Positions 16,476 through 25,868 of a DNA stretch of 64,000 nt are shown here, piece after piece; position 1 is the stretch's first letter; each line of letters begins with the position of its first letter. The notes below the pieces were generated by a model. It saw only the letters and a program-made list of their open reading frames with translations, searched no databases and had not been told where the DNA came from. The DNA comes from Terriglobia bacterium (GTDB lineage Bacteria; Acidobacteriota; Terriglobia; Terriglobales; Acidobacteriaceae): assembly GCA_020072845.1 (NCBI GenBank), contig JAIQGF010000010.1:62001-126000 (forward strand), read 5' to 3'. Position numbers and translations under genes: made by a program.

Positions 16476-17393
16476 ATGAAGCGCTTGTTCATTCTGATGG
16501 TCATCATGGCTGCGGCGATCGCCACTGCCGCAGCGCAGCAGGGGCAACCTGCGCCAACCTTAAATCCGGGGGCGAAGCAGGCCGCGCCCGCTGCTCCGCC
16601 GCCGGCGCCAACGGACCGCCGTCCCATGCCGTCGGCCAAGACGCAGGAAGAATTCAAGGCCTACCAGGAAGCCGCCACCAAGACGACCACGGCGGAGGGT
16701 GAAGCCGCCGCTGACGCCTTCGCCACCCAGTACCCGGACAGCGATTTAAGGCTGCTGCTCTATCGCAAGGTGATGTTCGACTACCAGGGCGCCAACAACG
16801 GGGAAAAGACCATCGCCATGAGCAAGAAAGTGCTTGCTCTCGATCCGGATAGTCCGGAGGCGCTGGTCATGGCCGCCGTGATCACTGCCCAGAGCACGCG
16901 GGAAACCGACCTGGACCGGGACGAGCGCTTGAACCAGGCGTCGGCCAACGCCACCAAGGCGCTGCAGACGGTTGATACCGATATGCTCATCCCGGCCAAT
17001 TTGCCGGCGGAGCGCGTGCAGGTCGCAAAAAATTCGCTGCGCTCCATGGCCTATGACGCGCTGGGCACGGTGGCCATGCTGAAGAAGGACGACTCCACGG
17101 CGGAAATGAACTTCCGGAAATCGGCGGAGCTAAATCCGCAGCCCGACCCGGTGACGTGGCTGCGCCTTTCCATCGCTCTCGACCACCAGGGGAAGTTCGC
17201 GCAGGCGCTCGATGCCGCCAACAAAGCCGTGCAGTATTCGGCCGATTCGCCGCAAGCCAACAGCCTGGCCAAGATGGAGCGGGACCGGCTGCAGAAACTG
17301 GTGAACGCGGGCGGCAGTGCGGCGCCGGCAGCTTCTCCCGCACCGAATTCGCCGGTGCCTACAACGCCGCCGGTTTCCAAACCGCCGCAGTAG
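16476..17393 (+). CDS. secreted TPR-like protein
   Basis: The 305-residue protein starts with a signal peptide (MKRLFILMVIMAAAIATAAAQ). A Pro/Ala-rich linker, helical TPR-like pairs (about 60-270) and a proline/serine-rich tail follow. AGGAG lies 10 bases before the ATG. Repeat-like motifs include SKKVLALDPDSPEALVMAAV and AALDHQGKFAQALDAANKAVQ-type pairs. It probably acts as a periplasmic scaffold beside the preceding TPR protein. No specific partner can be named. Confidence 0.78.
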   Translation: MKRLFILMVIMAAAIATAAAQQGQPAPTLNPGAKQAAPAAPPPAPTDRRPMPSAKTQEEFKAYQEAATKTTTAEGEAAADAFATQYPDSDLRLLLYRKVMFDYQGANNGEKTIAMSKKVLALDPDSPEALVMAAVITAQSTRETDLDRDERLNQASANATKALQTVDTDMLIPANLPAERVQVAKNSLRSMAYDALGTVAMLKKDDSTAEMNFRKSAELNPQPDPVTWLRLSIALDHQGKFAQALDAANKAVQYSADSPQANSLAKMERDRLQKLVNAGGSAAPAASPAPNSPVPTTPPVSKPPQ

Positions 17394-17397
17394 GAGG

Positions 17398-17447
17398 TTT
17401 ACGGTTTTCGGTTCCCGGTTGTCGGTTCCTGGTATTGTCCGGGAATC
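17398..17447. repeat. TCGGTT-type word array, single arm
   Basis: Tandem words (ACGGTTTTCGG, TTCCCGGTTGTCGG) follow the TPR gene stop. Unlike other members of the family, no long inverted arm follows. Confidence 0.6.
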
Positions 17448-17486
17448 GCTATCACTAAGCTCCGGGAACCGTGGACCAATAACGGA

Positions 17487-18284
17487 ATGATGAAAGCGCG
17501 AGACATCAGCGCACTGGAAGAAGTTCTGGGCCACCATTTTTCGCGTCCGGAACTTTTGCAGCAGGCGCTGACCCACAGTTCGCACGCCCGCGAGGCGGAG
17601 TCCAGGAACGGCGGCGAACCGAATTTCGTACCGGATAATGAGCAGCTTGAGTTTTTGGGGGACGCCGTACTCGGATTCGTCACCAGCCAGGAGCTGTTCC
17701 AGCGTTTCCCCGAGTTCAGCGAAGGCGAACTCTCGAAGCTGCGCGCCTACCTGGTGAGCGAGAAGCACCTGGTGCGCCCGGCGAAGCTGCTGCAAATCGG
17801 CCGCTATCTCCGGCTCGGACGCGGGGAGGAAAAAAGCGGCGGGCGCACCAAGACTGCGCTGCTGGTGGATGCGCTGGAGGCGCTGGTGGCGGCTCTGTAC
17901 CTGGACGCCGGCTTGGAGAAAACCCGCGCCCTCATCCTGGACAAGGTGCTGGACCCGGAACTGCGGCGGATGACGGAGGGCAGCGGCGATGGCGACGTTC
18001 TGCCGGTTACCGATTTCAAGTCGGCGCTGCAGGAGACGGCACATTCGCTGGGCTGGACCCAACCCGCCTACGTGCTGGTGAAGGAGCGCGGGCCGGAACA
18101 TCAGAAGACGTTCACGGTGGAAGCACGTGTCCGCACCCAGGGGAACGACTCCGAGCCGGAATACACCGCCCGCGGTGAGGGTCAGACCAAGAAACAGGCC
18201 GAACAAGTCGCGGCCAGGAAGGCACTGGAGTACTTACGGAATCTGGACAGCCCCAACCCGAAATCGCGCACTCGGAGCCATTGA
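17487..18284 (+). CDS. rnc: ribonuclease III
   Basis: This 265-residue enzyme cuts double-stranded RNA during rRNA and mRNA processing. The N-terminal RNase III domain has the signature NEQLEFLGDAVLGF with Glu55 and Asp59 and the second acidic site near DALEALVAALYLD. The C-terminal double-stranded RNA-binding domain (about 175-250) ends with GQTKKQAEQVAARKALEYL. The stop overlaps the first LepB start (TTGA), an arrangement that links RNA processing with secretion genes in one unit. Confidence 0.96.
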   Translation: MMKARDISALEEVLGHHFSRPELLQQALTHSSHAREAESRNGGEPNFVPDNEQLEFLGDAVLGFVTSQELFQRFPEFSEGELSKLRAYLVSEKHLVRPAKLLQIGRYLRLGRGEEKSGGRTKTALLVDALEALVAALYLDAGLEKTRALILDKVLDPELRRMTEGSGDGDVLPVTDFKSALQETAHSLGWTQPAYVLVKERGPEHQKTFTVEARVRTQGNDSEPEYTARGEGQTKKQAEQVAARKALEYLRNLDSPNPKSRTRSH

Positions 18285-19087
18285 GCCCGGCGGCAGCGGC
18301 GCCGGATTCAGCCGCGTCCGTGCCGGCAGAAAGCTCTGCCCGGCAGCAGCGCGCGCCGCATCTGCGCGGCGGGTGGCTGTCGTCGGCGCAGTCCCTGGCC
18401 GGCACGATCGTGATCGCGATCTTCGTCATCACATTCATCGTGCAGGCGTTCCAGATTCCCTCTGAGTCGATGGAGGACACGCTGCTCATCGGCGACTACC
18501 TGCTGGTGGACAAAGTGCACTACGCCAGGCCCGGCGGCTGGGCCAAACTGCTGCCCTACTCCGATATCCGGCGCGGAGAGATCATCGTCTTCCGCTACCC
18601 CGTGCACCCGTCGCAGCACTTCGTGAAGCGGGTCATTGCCCTGCCCGGCGACCACGTCCGCATGGTCAACAAGCAGGTCTGGGTCAACGGCCAAGCGGTG
18701 GCGGAGAAGTATGCCGTGTTCCGCTCGCCGGTGCGCGATTACTATCGCGACGATTTCCCCGATCTGAACTACCTCTCGGCGAACGTAGAGGCGCGCTGGT
18801 GGCTGAAGTTGCGCGCGCTGGTCCACGGCGGCGAGCTGGTGGTCCCGCCCGACCAGTACTTCGTGCTCGGCGATAACCGCGATGAGAGCCTCGACAGCCG
18901 CTATTGGGGATTGGTGCCGCGCCAGAACATCATCGGCCGCCCGCTGCTCATCTACTGGTCGTTCCGGAATCCGGAGCCGTCTGTAGGGCCGCGCGCCGAG
19001 GATGGTAAACTCAGTCGCCTGGCATACATGATCACGCATCTGATGCAGGAGACGCGCTGGGACCGCGCCTTTCGCGTGGTGCGCTGA
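18281..19087 (+). CDS. lepB: signal peptidase I, first of two tandem copies
   Basis: The 268-residue inner-membrane enzyme removes signal peptides from exported proteins. A single membrane anchor (about 38-58) is followed by the catalytic Ser63 in PSESMEDTL, the general base Lys116 in HFVKRVIALPGD, and the GDNRDESLDSRYWG box. The TTG start at 18281 overlaps the rnc stop. A second, diverged lepB follows after a 65-base gap. Confidence 0.94.
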   Translation: MSPAAAAPDSAASVPAESSARQQRAPHLRGGWLSSAQSLAGTIVIAIFVITFIVQAFQIPSESMEDTLLIGDYLLVDKVHYARPGGWAKLLPYSDIRRGEIIVFRYPVHPSQHFVKRVIALPGDHVRMVNKQVWVNGQAVAEKYAVFRSPVRDYYRDDFPDLNYLSANVEARWWLKLRALVHGGELVVPPDQYFVLGDNRDESLDSRYWGLVPRQNIIGRPLLIYWSFRNPEPSVGPRAEDGKLSRLAYMITHLMQETRWDRAFRVVR

Positions 19088-19152
19088 AACGAAAAACTCG
19101 CATCCGCCAGCGGGCCGATGCGGGGCACGAAGCTGAACCTGGTCGGAGGCAC

Positions 19153-19935
19153 GTGGCAAAGCACGCAAGAGCTGCCGTCGAAATCGAAGAACCGCCGGTG
19201 CAGGAGAAAAAGGGCGAGACCAAGGCGGAATTCGTCCAGTCCATGGCGCTGGTGCTGGCCGTCGGGCTGTTTATCATCACCTTCTGCCTGCAGGCGTTCG
19301 AGATTCCCTCCAGCTCGATGGAAAACACGCTGCTGATCGGCGATCACGTTTTCGTGGACCGCGACACCATGGGCCCGAAAACGCGCTGGATGCCGCTCAT
19401 CCCGTATCACCAGGTCAAGGACCAGGACATCGTCGTCTTTCTCTCGCCCGCCGAGCCCGGCCTGTACGTGGTGAAGCGCATTATCGGCCAACCGGGCGAC
19501 CGCATTCATCTGAAGGACGGCGCGGTCTACCGCAACGGCGAGAAGCTGAACGAGCCTTACGTTTTGCACAACGGGAGTTACAACGCGTATCGCGACAACT
19601 TCCCGGCGATCCCTCCCGGAGATGGCAACAGCGTTACGCCCGAGTGGCACCTCACGATGAACAACTACCTCGAGAAGGGCGAGTTGGTGGTGCCGCCGAA
19701 CAGCTACTTCGCGATGGGCGACAATCGTGACGTCAGCTACGACGGCCGCTACTGGGGGTTTATCCCGCGGGCAAACATCGTCGGGCGCCCGATGTTCATT
19801 TACTGGTCGTTCGAGACTCCGCCCGGACAGTACCTGAAAACCAGCATCGGCGACCGGCTGGCCTTCATGGGCAAGGTTGTCATTCACTTCTTCACCGAAA
19901 CCCGCTGGCGGCGCATGCTGCACCTGGTGCGCTGA
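19153..19935 (+). CDS. lepB: signal peptidase I, second tandem copy
   Basis: This 260-residue paralogue has one membrane anchor (about 30-48), the catalytic Ser55 in PSSSMENTL, Lys108 in VVKRIIGQPGD and the box GDNRDVSYDGRYWG. All catalytic residues are present, so both copies should be active. A GTG start at 19153 follows CGGAGG by 3 bases. The AsmA gene starts directly after its stop. The two copies differ mainly in the region before the final box, so substrate preference may differ. Confidence 0.94.
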   Translation: MAKHARAAVEIEEPPVQEKKGETKAEFVQSMALVLAVGLFIITFCLQAFEIPSSSMENTLLIGDHVFVDRDTMGPKTRWMPLIPYHQVKDQDIVVFLSPAEPGLYVVKRIIGQPGDRIHLKDGAVYRNGEKLNEPYVLHNGSYNAYRDNFPAIPPGDGNSVTPEWHLTMNNYLEKGELVVPPNSYFAMGDNRDVSYDGRYWGFIPRANIVGRPMFIYWSFETPPGQYLKTSIGDRLAFMGKVVIHFFTETRWRRMLHLVR

Positions 19936-22437
19936 ATGTCGCGCTACCTCAACCGGCGAACCATCCTGGGCCTGACGCTGGTCCTGATTCTCGGCACATT
20001 CCTGCCGCCGCTGATCAACTTCAGCCGCTTTCGTTTTCGTGTCGCCGACGCGCTTGGCAGCGCCCTGGGACGGAGCGTGAGCGTCGGCGCGGTGCACCTG
20101 CGGCTGTTCCCGCGCCCGGGGCTCGATATCGAGAAGCTGGTGGTGCAAGATGATCCGGCATTCAGCGCGGAACCGCTGCTGCACGCCGACGAGGTCACAG
20201 CCGCGCTGCGCCTGACCTCGTTATGGCGCGGGCGGCTGGAGATCGCCAGCCTCAGCCTGTCGTATCCAAGCCTGAACCTGGTGCGCGCGCCCAATGGCCA
20301 CTGGAACCTGGAGCCGCTGCTGGAACGCGCGCGCCAGATTCCGACCGCGCCCACTCCCCTGCGCAGCCCGGAGGCGCGACCGCGATTTCCCTACCTGGAA
20401 GCCAAGGGCGGGCGGATTAACCTGAAAATCGGGCAGGAAAAAACGGTGTACGCGCTCAGCGAGGCGAATTTCGCGCTCTCGCTGCCCTCGGAGAACCTGT
20501 GGCAGCTTCGCTTGACGGCGCGTCCCATGCGGACCGACGCCAACCTCGGCGATACCGGCAGCGTCAGGATTTCCGGAAGCATCCAGCGTGGCTCGACCTT
20601 GGCCGATACGCCGCTCGACCTGCGGGTGGCGCTCGATGGCGCGCAACTGGGCCAGCTCACGACGCTGCTCTATGGCCGTGACCGCGGCTGGCGCGGAAGC
20701 GTGAAAGTGTCGGCCACGCTGCGCGGCACGCCGGCCGCGTTGAACATCGCCGGCGACGCCGCGGTGGATGATTTTCGCCGTTATGACATCGCGACCAGCG
20801 GCTCGCTGCGGCTGGCGGCGCACTGCACCGGAGCATTCAGCACCAGCACGCAGCGATTCACCGGCGTCGTCTGTCAGGCGCCGGTCGGTGGCGGGGCGGT
20901 GGTGGTGCGCGGTACGGTGGATGGCATTCTGCCGGTGCGGGGGTATGCGTTGTCGGTGACCGCCAAGGACCTGCCGGCCGCGAGCGTGCTCGCCCTGTCC
21001 CGGCGCATGAAGAAAGACCTGCCCGACGACTTGCAGGCCAGCGGTTCGGTGAACACCGTGTTTGATCTGCAGCCGAATGCCTGGACGGGAAGCGGTACGA
21101 CCTCGGGCGTGCGCCTGAGCTCAAAGTTGATGAGCGCGCCGTTGGAGCTGGGCCGGGTTGAGTTGGTGCTGGGCGTTCCGCCACCGCCGCACGGCAGGCA
21201 CAGTGCGCCAAGTCTGCCGCAAATTCCCATGCTCCGCGTCAGCCAGTTTCCGCTGGATCTGGGCGGCGCCTCGCCGGCCAAGGTGCAGGCATGGATGAGC
21301 CACGATGCCTACAGCATCGATCTGCAGGGCGACACGCGCATCAACCGCGTGCTGGAACTGGCGCATGCCTTCGGGGTACGCGCGCCGCAAGCGGCCATTA
21401 CCGGCCTGGCCACGACCGATCTCCACGTCGCCGGCAACTGGACGGGATTCGCTGCGCCGGTGGTGACCGGCGACCTGCACTTGCATTCGGTGACGGCGAA
21501 GATTCCCGGCATCGCAGCGCCATTGCAGATTACGACTGCGGCGCTGCATCTCGCGCCCGACGTGGCCGCGGTTTACGACCTGGCGGCCAGCTTCTCCGGC
21601 ACGCACCTGAGCTTCACCGGATCGATGCAGATGCCGAAAGATTGTCCGGCGAATCCCTGTCCCATCGCGTTCCAGTTGCGCGCCGACCGGTTGTCCACCG
21701 ACGAGCTGAATTCCGTGATGAATCCGCGCGCGCTCAAGCGGCCGTGGTACGACATCCTGAGGGCGAGCCCGCAGCCATCCATGCTCCCGAAACTGAGCGC
21801 CGCCGGCACCGTCTCGGCAGCGCGCCTGGAGGTGAAGAGCCTGGCGGCAAAGCGCGCCAGCGGCAACGTCCGGCTCGAGGCCGGCGTGCTGACCGTCACC
21901 CACCTGCGGGCCGAGGTGCTTGGCGGTTCGGCCACGGGCGAGTTCCGCGGCGACTTCACCGGCGCGGAGCCGGCGTACACCATCAATGGCTCGCTGCAGC
22001 AGGCATCCATGGCAGCCGTCGCGGCGCTCATGCGCGACGCCTGGGCGACCGGCAAGGCCAATGCGACCTACAGGATTACCGCCTCGGGGTGGGACGCGGC
22101 GCAGCTTCGCGTTTCGGCCAGCGGCTCCCTGCTGTTCGATTGGCGCGACGGCACCCTGGCGCATGTCGCACTGAATGGCTTGCCGGCGCCGCTGCAAGTC
22201 CGCCAGTTTCATGGCGAACTGGCCGTTGCCGCCGGCCAACTCACGTTTAAGCCAAGCAAAATGGAGACTCCCGGCGGCATCTATGTAGTGAGCGGAACCG
22301 CTTCTTTCGACCGGCAACTCGGCCTCAGGCTGATGCGCGGCAAGACGGAAGGCTTTGACATCACCGGCACCGTCGAAAACCCGCAGGTAACGCCCGCCGC
22401 GCTGCCGACCACGCAGGCGGCCGCGATCAAGCCATGA
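19936..22437 (+). CDS. AsmA-family protein
   Basis: The 833-residue protein has an N-terminal membrane anchor (ILGLTLVLILGTFLPPL) and an AsmA-type start (DALGSALGRSVSVGAVHLRLFPRPGLDIEKLVVQDDP). A long beta-rich body ends with an AsmA C-terminal-like segment (residues about 690-810). AsmA-like proteins are thought to form bridges that carry lipids between the membranes. It begins right after the lepB stop and overlaps the next gene by 4 bases, so these genes form one unit. Confidence 0.85.
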   Translation: MSRYLNRRTILGLTLVLILGTFLPPLINFSRFRFRVADALGSALGRSVSVGAVHLRLFPRPGLDIEKLVVQDDPAFSAEPLLHADEVTAALRLTSLWRGRLEIASLSLSYPSLNLVRAPNGHWNLEPLLERARQIPTAPTPLRSPEARPRFPYLEAKGGRINLKIGQEKTVYALSEANFALSLPSENLWQLRLTARPMRTDANLGDTGSVRISGSIQRGSTLADTPLDLRVALDGAQLGQLTTLLYGRDRGWRGSVKVSATLRGTPAALNIAGDAAVDDFRRYDIATSGSLRLAAHCTGAFSTSTQRFTGVVCQAPVGGGAVVVRGTVDGILPVRGYALSVTAKDLPAASVLALSRRMKKDLPDDLQASGSVNTVFDLQPNAWTGSGTTSGVRLSSKLMSAPLELGRVELVLGVPPPPHGRHSAPSLPQIPMLRVSQFPLDLGGASPAKVQAWMSHDAYSIDLQGDTRINRVLELAHAFGVRAPQAAITGLATTDLHVAGNWTGFAAPVVTGDLHLHSVTAKIPGIAAPLQITTAALHLAPDVAAVYDLAASFSGTHLSFTGSMQMPKDCPANPCPIAFQLRADRLSTDELNSVMNPRALKRPWYDILRASPQPSMLPKLSAAGTVSAARLEVKSLAAKRASGNVRLEAGVLTVTHLRAEVLGGSATGEFRGDFTGAEPAYTINGSLQQASMAAVAALMRDAWATGKANATYRITASGWDAAQLRVSASGSLLFDWRDGTLAHVALNGLPAPLQVRQFHGELAVAAGQLTFKPSKMETPGGIYVVSGTASFDRQLGLRLMRGKTEGFDITGTVENPQVTPAALPTTQAAAIKP

Positions 22438-23069
22438 GAATCGCAGATATCGCGCTGCCCACATCTGCCAAAACCGGGCAGATGTGGGGCACCATCGCTG
22501 TGTTGCTGATCACCTTCGCGAATGCGCAACAACGACCGCCGGCATCGTCGACGCAGGCGATGTACAACGCCGCGGCCGCCAGCGCCGAGGCCAAGTTCCG
22601 GCACATCGAGGAGAATGCGCGCCGCAATCCGCCCGACCAGCGCCCGACTGTGCTCACCGAGCGCGAGATCAATGCCTATCTGGCGTCCGGCCGCGTGCAG
22701 CTTCCCACCGGCGTACGCGCGGTGCGCTTCACCGGGCAAAACGGCGTGGCCAACACCACGGCGCGGGTGGATTTCGACGCCATCACAGCTCATTCGAGAT
22801 CGTCGAATCCCCTGCTGTCGCTGTTCAGCGGCATGCACGACGTGCACGCGGTGGCGCATGCTTCGGGCAGCGGACGCCAGGGACGCGTGCACATTGATTC
22901 CATTGACATTGACGGCGTGAACGTCCCGCGCATGGCGTTGCAGTACTTCCTCGACCGCTACATCCGTCCCAAGCATCCCGAGGTCGGCATGGACAGCGTA
23001 TTCGCGCTGCCGGAGCGGATCGATACCGCCACCATCGGCGATCACCAGCTCATCCTCACGCAAAAGTAG
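22434..23069 (+). CDS. secreted hypothetical protein coupled to AsmA gene
   Basis: The 211-residue protein has a hydrophobic N-terminal stretch (about 18-31) followed by a mature part with a helical start and an alternating beta-type pattern (VRAVRFTGQNGVANTTARVDFDAI). The overall pattern resembles lipid-binding DUF2993/LmeA-type domains, but only weakly. Its ATG overlaps the AsmA stop (ATGA), which supports a shared envelope role. Confidence 0.65.
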   Translation: MRIADIALPTSAKTGQMWGTIAVLLITFANAQQRPPASSTQAMYNAAAASAEAKFRHIEENARRNPPDQRPTVLTEREINAYLASGRVQLPTGVRAVRFTGQNGVANTTARVDFDAITAHSRSSNPLLSLFSGMHDVHAVAHASGSGRQGRVHIDSIDIDGVNVPRMALQYFLDRYIRPKHPEVGMDSVFALPERIDTATIGDHQLILTQK

Positions 23070-23143
23070 CCCTCGGAGGCCGGTCGCGTTTACACTCTCT
23101 GGATTAGCCTGCGGCTTTCATGCGCTAAGGACATCCAATCGCT

Positions 23144-23965
23144 ATGCAGCGTTTCGAGTACCGCAACCTGATGCCTGCGCCCGACGCCGAGAAAGCGTAC
23201 CTCGGCTGGATCGAGCACCTGCACCGTGAATTCGCCGACCGCGACGTTGAGCGCCGCAGCGTGATCGTGCGCGACACGCTGCACGAGATTTACACCGGGC
23301 GGCAGTATGAAGCGCCGGATCCGGAGAAGCACTCGCCTGTGCAGTTGGCGCAATTGCACTCCTTTGACCCCCGGAATGCCACGCTCGAGCCCGAATACTA
23401 CGGCGACCTGGACGCCGCCAAATATAACGAGCGCAAGCCGCTGATCTGGTTGTGGATGATGTTCGACCGCTCGCCGCTGGGGCTGAACCACTGGCTCGGC
23501 TTCCGCATGCGGTACATGATTGCCTCGCATGTGCTCAAGCACCTGGGCAAGAACGTCAAGATTTTCCACGGGGTGGAGATCTCGTTCGGGTACAACCTGA
23601 CCATCGAGGACAACTGCGTCATCCACAAGTACGTGCTGCTGGACGACCGGGGAGAAATCATCATTCACGAGGGCTCGTCGGTGTCCGATTACGCCAACAT
23701 TTATTCCCACTCGCACGACCTCAATGACGCCATGCTGGTGAGCAACGTCACCACCGAGATCGGCCCCAAGGCGCGCATCACCTATCACGCGACCGTGCTG
23801 AGCGGAGTGATAATCGGCGAGCACGGCATGGTGGGCTCGATGGCGGTGGTACCGAAGACCGTGGAGCCTTACCACATCGTGGTGGGCATTCCGGCCAAGA
23901 CGGTGAAGGTGAAGACGATTGCGCCGGCGGAATTGCAGGGAGCGGAGAGGAAGTCGGGAACGTAG
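23144..23965 (+). CDS. hexapeptide-repeat acyltransferase (left-handed beta-helix)
   Basis: The 273-residue protein carries an N-terminal helical region and, from about residue 150, left-handed beta-helix hexads such as ISFGYNLTIEDNCVIHKYVLL, EIIIHEGSSVSDYANIYS and VLSGVIIGEHGMVGSMAVVP. A histidine pair (SHSHD) near the helix is a plausible active site. Enzymes with this fold transfer acetyl or acyl groups to sugars or related acceptors. The true substrate cannot be read from sequence. Confidence 0.8.
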   Translation: MQRFEYRNLMPAPDAEKAYLGWIEHLHREFADRDVERRSVIVRDTLHEIYTGRQYEAPDPEKHSPVQLAQLHSFDPRNATLEPEYYGDLDAAKYNERKPLIWLWMMFDRSPLGLNHWLGFRMRYMIASHVLKHLGKNVKIFHGVEISFGYNLTIEDNCVIHKYVLLDDRGEIIIHEGSSVSDYANIYSHSHDLNDAMLVSNVTTEIGPKARITYHATVLSGVIIGEHGMVGSMAVVPKTVEPYHIVVGIPAKTVKVKTIAPAELQGAERKSGT

Positions 23966-24135
23966 TCTTCAGTCTTCAGTCGTCAGGCTCCAGGCTTTAT
24001 GCCCTGACGACTGACGACTGAAGACTGACGACTGAAGACTGACGACTGAAGACTGACGACTGACGACTGAGGACTGACGACTGAGGACTGACGACTGAAG
24101 ACTGTCGACTGAAGACTCTTCGACGACTGAAGATT
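23965..24135. repeat. GACTGAA/GACTGAC word array
   Basis: About 170 bases of 7-8 nt words (GACTGAA, GACTGACGACTGA) in tandem, with a short inverted partner at the left end (GTCTTCAGTCTTCAGTCGTCAG). It follows the acyltransferase stop and precedes the site-2 protease gene. It has no spacers and is not a CRISPR. Confidence 0.9.
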
Positions 24136-24168
24136 CTTCCAGCGTGTTACCATCAACGCAGTATCCGC

Positions 24169-24807
24169 ATGAATCGTTCGCACCTAGAAATCCTGTATCA
24201 GATCATTGCGTTTGTGTTCGCAATCTGCGTGCACGAATCGGCGCACGCCTGGACGGCCAACCGGTGCGGCGATCCGACCGCGCGCATGCTGGGACGAATC
24301 TCGCTGAACCCGATCAAGCACGTGGACCCCATCGGCACGGTGCTGGTGCCACTGCTGGGGATGCTTTCTGGAATCGGCTTCATCGGCTGGGCCAAACCGA
24401 CGCCGGTGGACCCGCACAACCTGCGCCACCCCGTACGCGACGACATTCTCGTTTCGGTGGCCGGCCCGGCCAGCAACATCCTGCTGGGAATCCTTGCGGT
24501 GGTGGGATTGTTCGTGGTGTCGCGAGTGCCGGGCCAGGGGCCGACCTCGATCGGGCAGCCGATCGCGTTGCTGTGCTGGGCGTTTCTGCAGGTCAACATC
24601 CTGCTGGCGGCGTTCAACCTGATTCCCATTCCGCCTCTGGACGGCAGCCACGTCGTCCGACACATGCTGCCCGAGGCGGGCAGGCGCGTGTACGACATGA
24701 TCGGGTATGTCGGCATCCTGCTGCTATTTTTTGCCGGCGGGCCCCTGATCCGCGCTTTTGAGTATCCCTTCGTCAAGTTCTTCGGTTATCTTCTCTCGGG
24801 AATCTGA
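24169..24807 (+). CDS. site-2 protease family protein (M50 metallopeptidase)
   Basis: This 212-residue membrane protein has the zinc-binding HESAH motif in its first membrane segment (His22, Glu23, His26) and a later LDGS motif (about residue 152) that supplies the third ligand. Such proteases cut membrane-embedded substrates. It lacks a PDZ domain, as do the short M50 members. The stop shares one base with the trpS start, a gene order also seen in other bacteria before scpA and scpB. Confidence 0.9.
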   Translation: MNRSHLEILYQIIAFVFAICVHESAHAWTANRCGDPTARMLGRISLNPIKHVDPIGTVLVPLLGMLSGIGFIGWAKPTPVDPHNLRHPVRDDILVSVAGPASNILLGILAVVGLFVVSRVPGQGPTSIGQPIALLCWAFLQVNILLAAFNLIPIPPLDGSHVVRHMLPEAGRRVYDMIGYVGILLLFFAGGPLIRAFEYPFVKFFGYLLSGI

Positions 24808-25859
24808 TGCCCCACCGCACCCCCCAAAAACCGCGGGTCCTGAGCGGCATGCGCTCCACCGGCAAGCTCCACCTGGGAAACTTCGTGGGCGCGCTGGATA
24901 ACTGGGTCAAGCTGCAGGACCGCTACGATTGCTTCTTTTTTGTCGCCGATTGGCACGCGCTGACCACCGACTACGCCGACACCTCCCACATCAAAGAAAA
25001 CTCGATGGAGGTGCTGCTGGACTGGCTGGCCGCCGGGCTCGATCCCGAGCGCTGCACCCTGTTCATCCAGTCGCACGTTCCGCAGCACGCGGAATTGCAC
25101 CTGCTGCTGTCCATGATCACGCCGCTGGGCTGGCTGGAACGCGTGCCCACGTACAAGGAACAGCGCGAGAACATCAAGGAGAAGGACCTGGGGACCTACG
25201 GGTTTCTCGGCTACCCGGTGCTGCAGTCGGCCGACATCCTGATCTACAAGGCGGATTACGTTCCGGTCGGCGAGGACCAGGTGCCGCACGTGGAGTTGAC
25301 CAGGGAGATCGCGCGGCGCTTCAACATGTTTTATAGCGGCAAGCGGGCGTACGTCTTCCCGGAGCCGCAGCCGCTGTTGACGCCGACGCCAAAACTGCCG
25401 GGCACCGACGGGCGCAAGATGTCGAAGTCGTATGGCAATGCGATCATGCTCACCGACCCGGAAGTCGAAGTGAGGGCGAAACTGAAGACCATGGTCACCG
25501 ATCCGGCGCGGGTGCGGCGCAGCGATCCGGGCAATCCTGATGTGTGTCCGGTCGGCGACCTGCACAAGATCTTCAGCGATCAGGAGACGCTGGCGAAGGT
25601 GAACGCGGGGTGCCGCAGCGCCGGGATCGGATGCATCGAGTGCAAAACGTGGGCGGCGAATGCGCTGGTCAGCGTGCTCACGCCGATGCAGGAGCGGCGT
25701 CGCAAGTACGAGGAGAACCCGAAGCTGGCCTGGGACGTGATCGAAGCCGGGGGCGCAAAGGCGCGCAAGATCTGTGACGCAACCATGAACCTGGTGCGGC
25801 AATCGATGGGGTTGACGAGGGAGTTTGAGACGCCGCCAAAGACTGCGGAAGTGAAATAG
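24807..25859 (+). CDS. trpS: tryptophanyl-tRNA synthetase
   Basis: The 350-residue class I enzyme charges tRNA-Trp. The HIGH-type motif is KLHLGN (about residue 20) and the KMSKS motif is intact. Four cysteines (247, 269, 276, 279) follow the pattern C-x21-C-x6-C-x2-C. That is close to the pattern of Thermotoga-type TrpRS that binds a [4Fe-4S] cluster, so a cluster is likely here. The start overlaps the protease stop by one base. Confidence 0.95.
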   Translation: MPHRTPQKPRVLSGMRSTGKLHLGNFVGALDNWVKLQDRYDCFFFVADWHALTTDYADTSHIKENSMEVLLDWLAAGLDPERCTLFIQSHVPQHAELHLLLSMITPLGWLERVPTYKEQRENIKEKDLGTYGFLGYPVLQSADILIYKADYVPVGEDQVPHVELTREIARRFNMFYSGKRAYVFPEPQPLLTPTPKLPGTDGRKMSKSYGNAIMLTDPEVEVRAKLKTMVTDPARVRRSDPGNPDVCPVGDLHKIFSDQETLAKVNAGCRSAGIGCIECKTWAANALVSVLTPMQERRRKYEENPKLAWDVIEAGGAKARKICDATMNLVRQSMGLTREFETPPKTAEVK

Positions 25860-25868
25860 GGAGCTGTT

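Noticed and set aside
23965-24135. CRISPR array
   Set aside because: Units are 7-8 bases with no spacers of constant length, and there are no cas genes.
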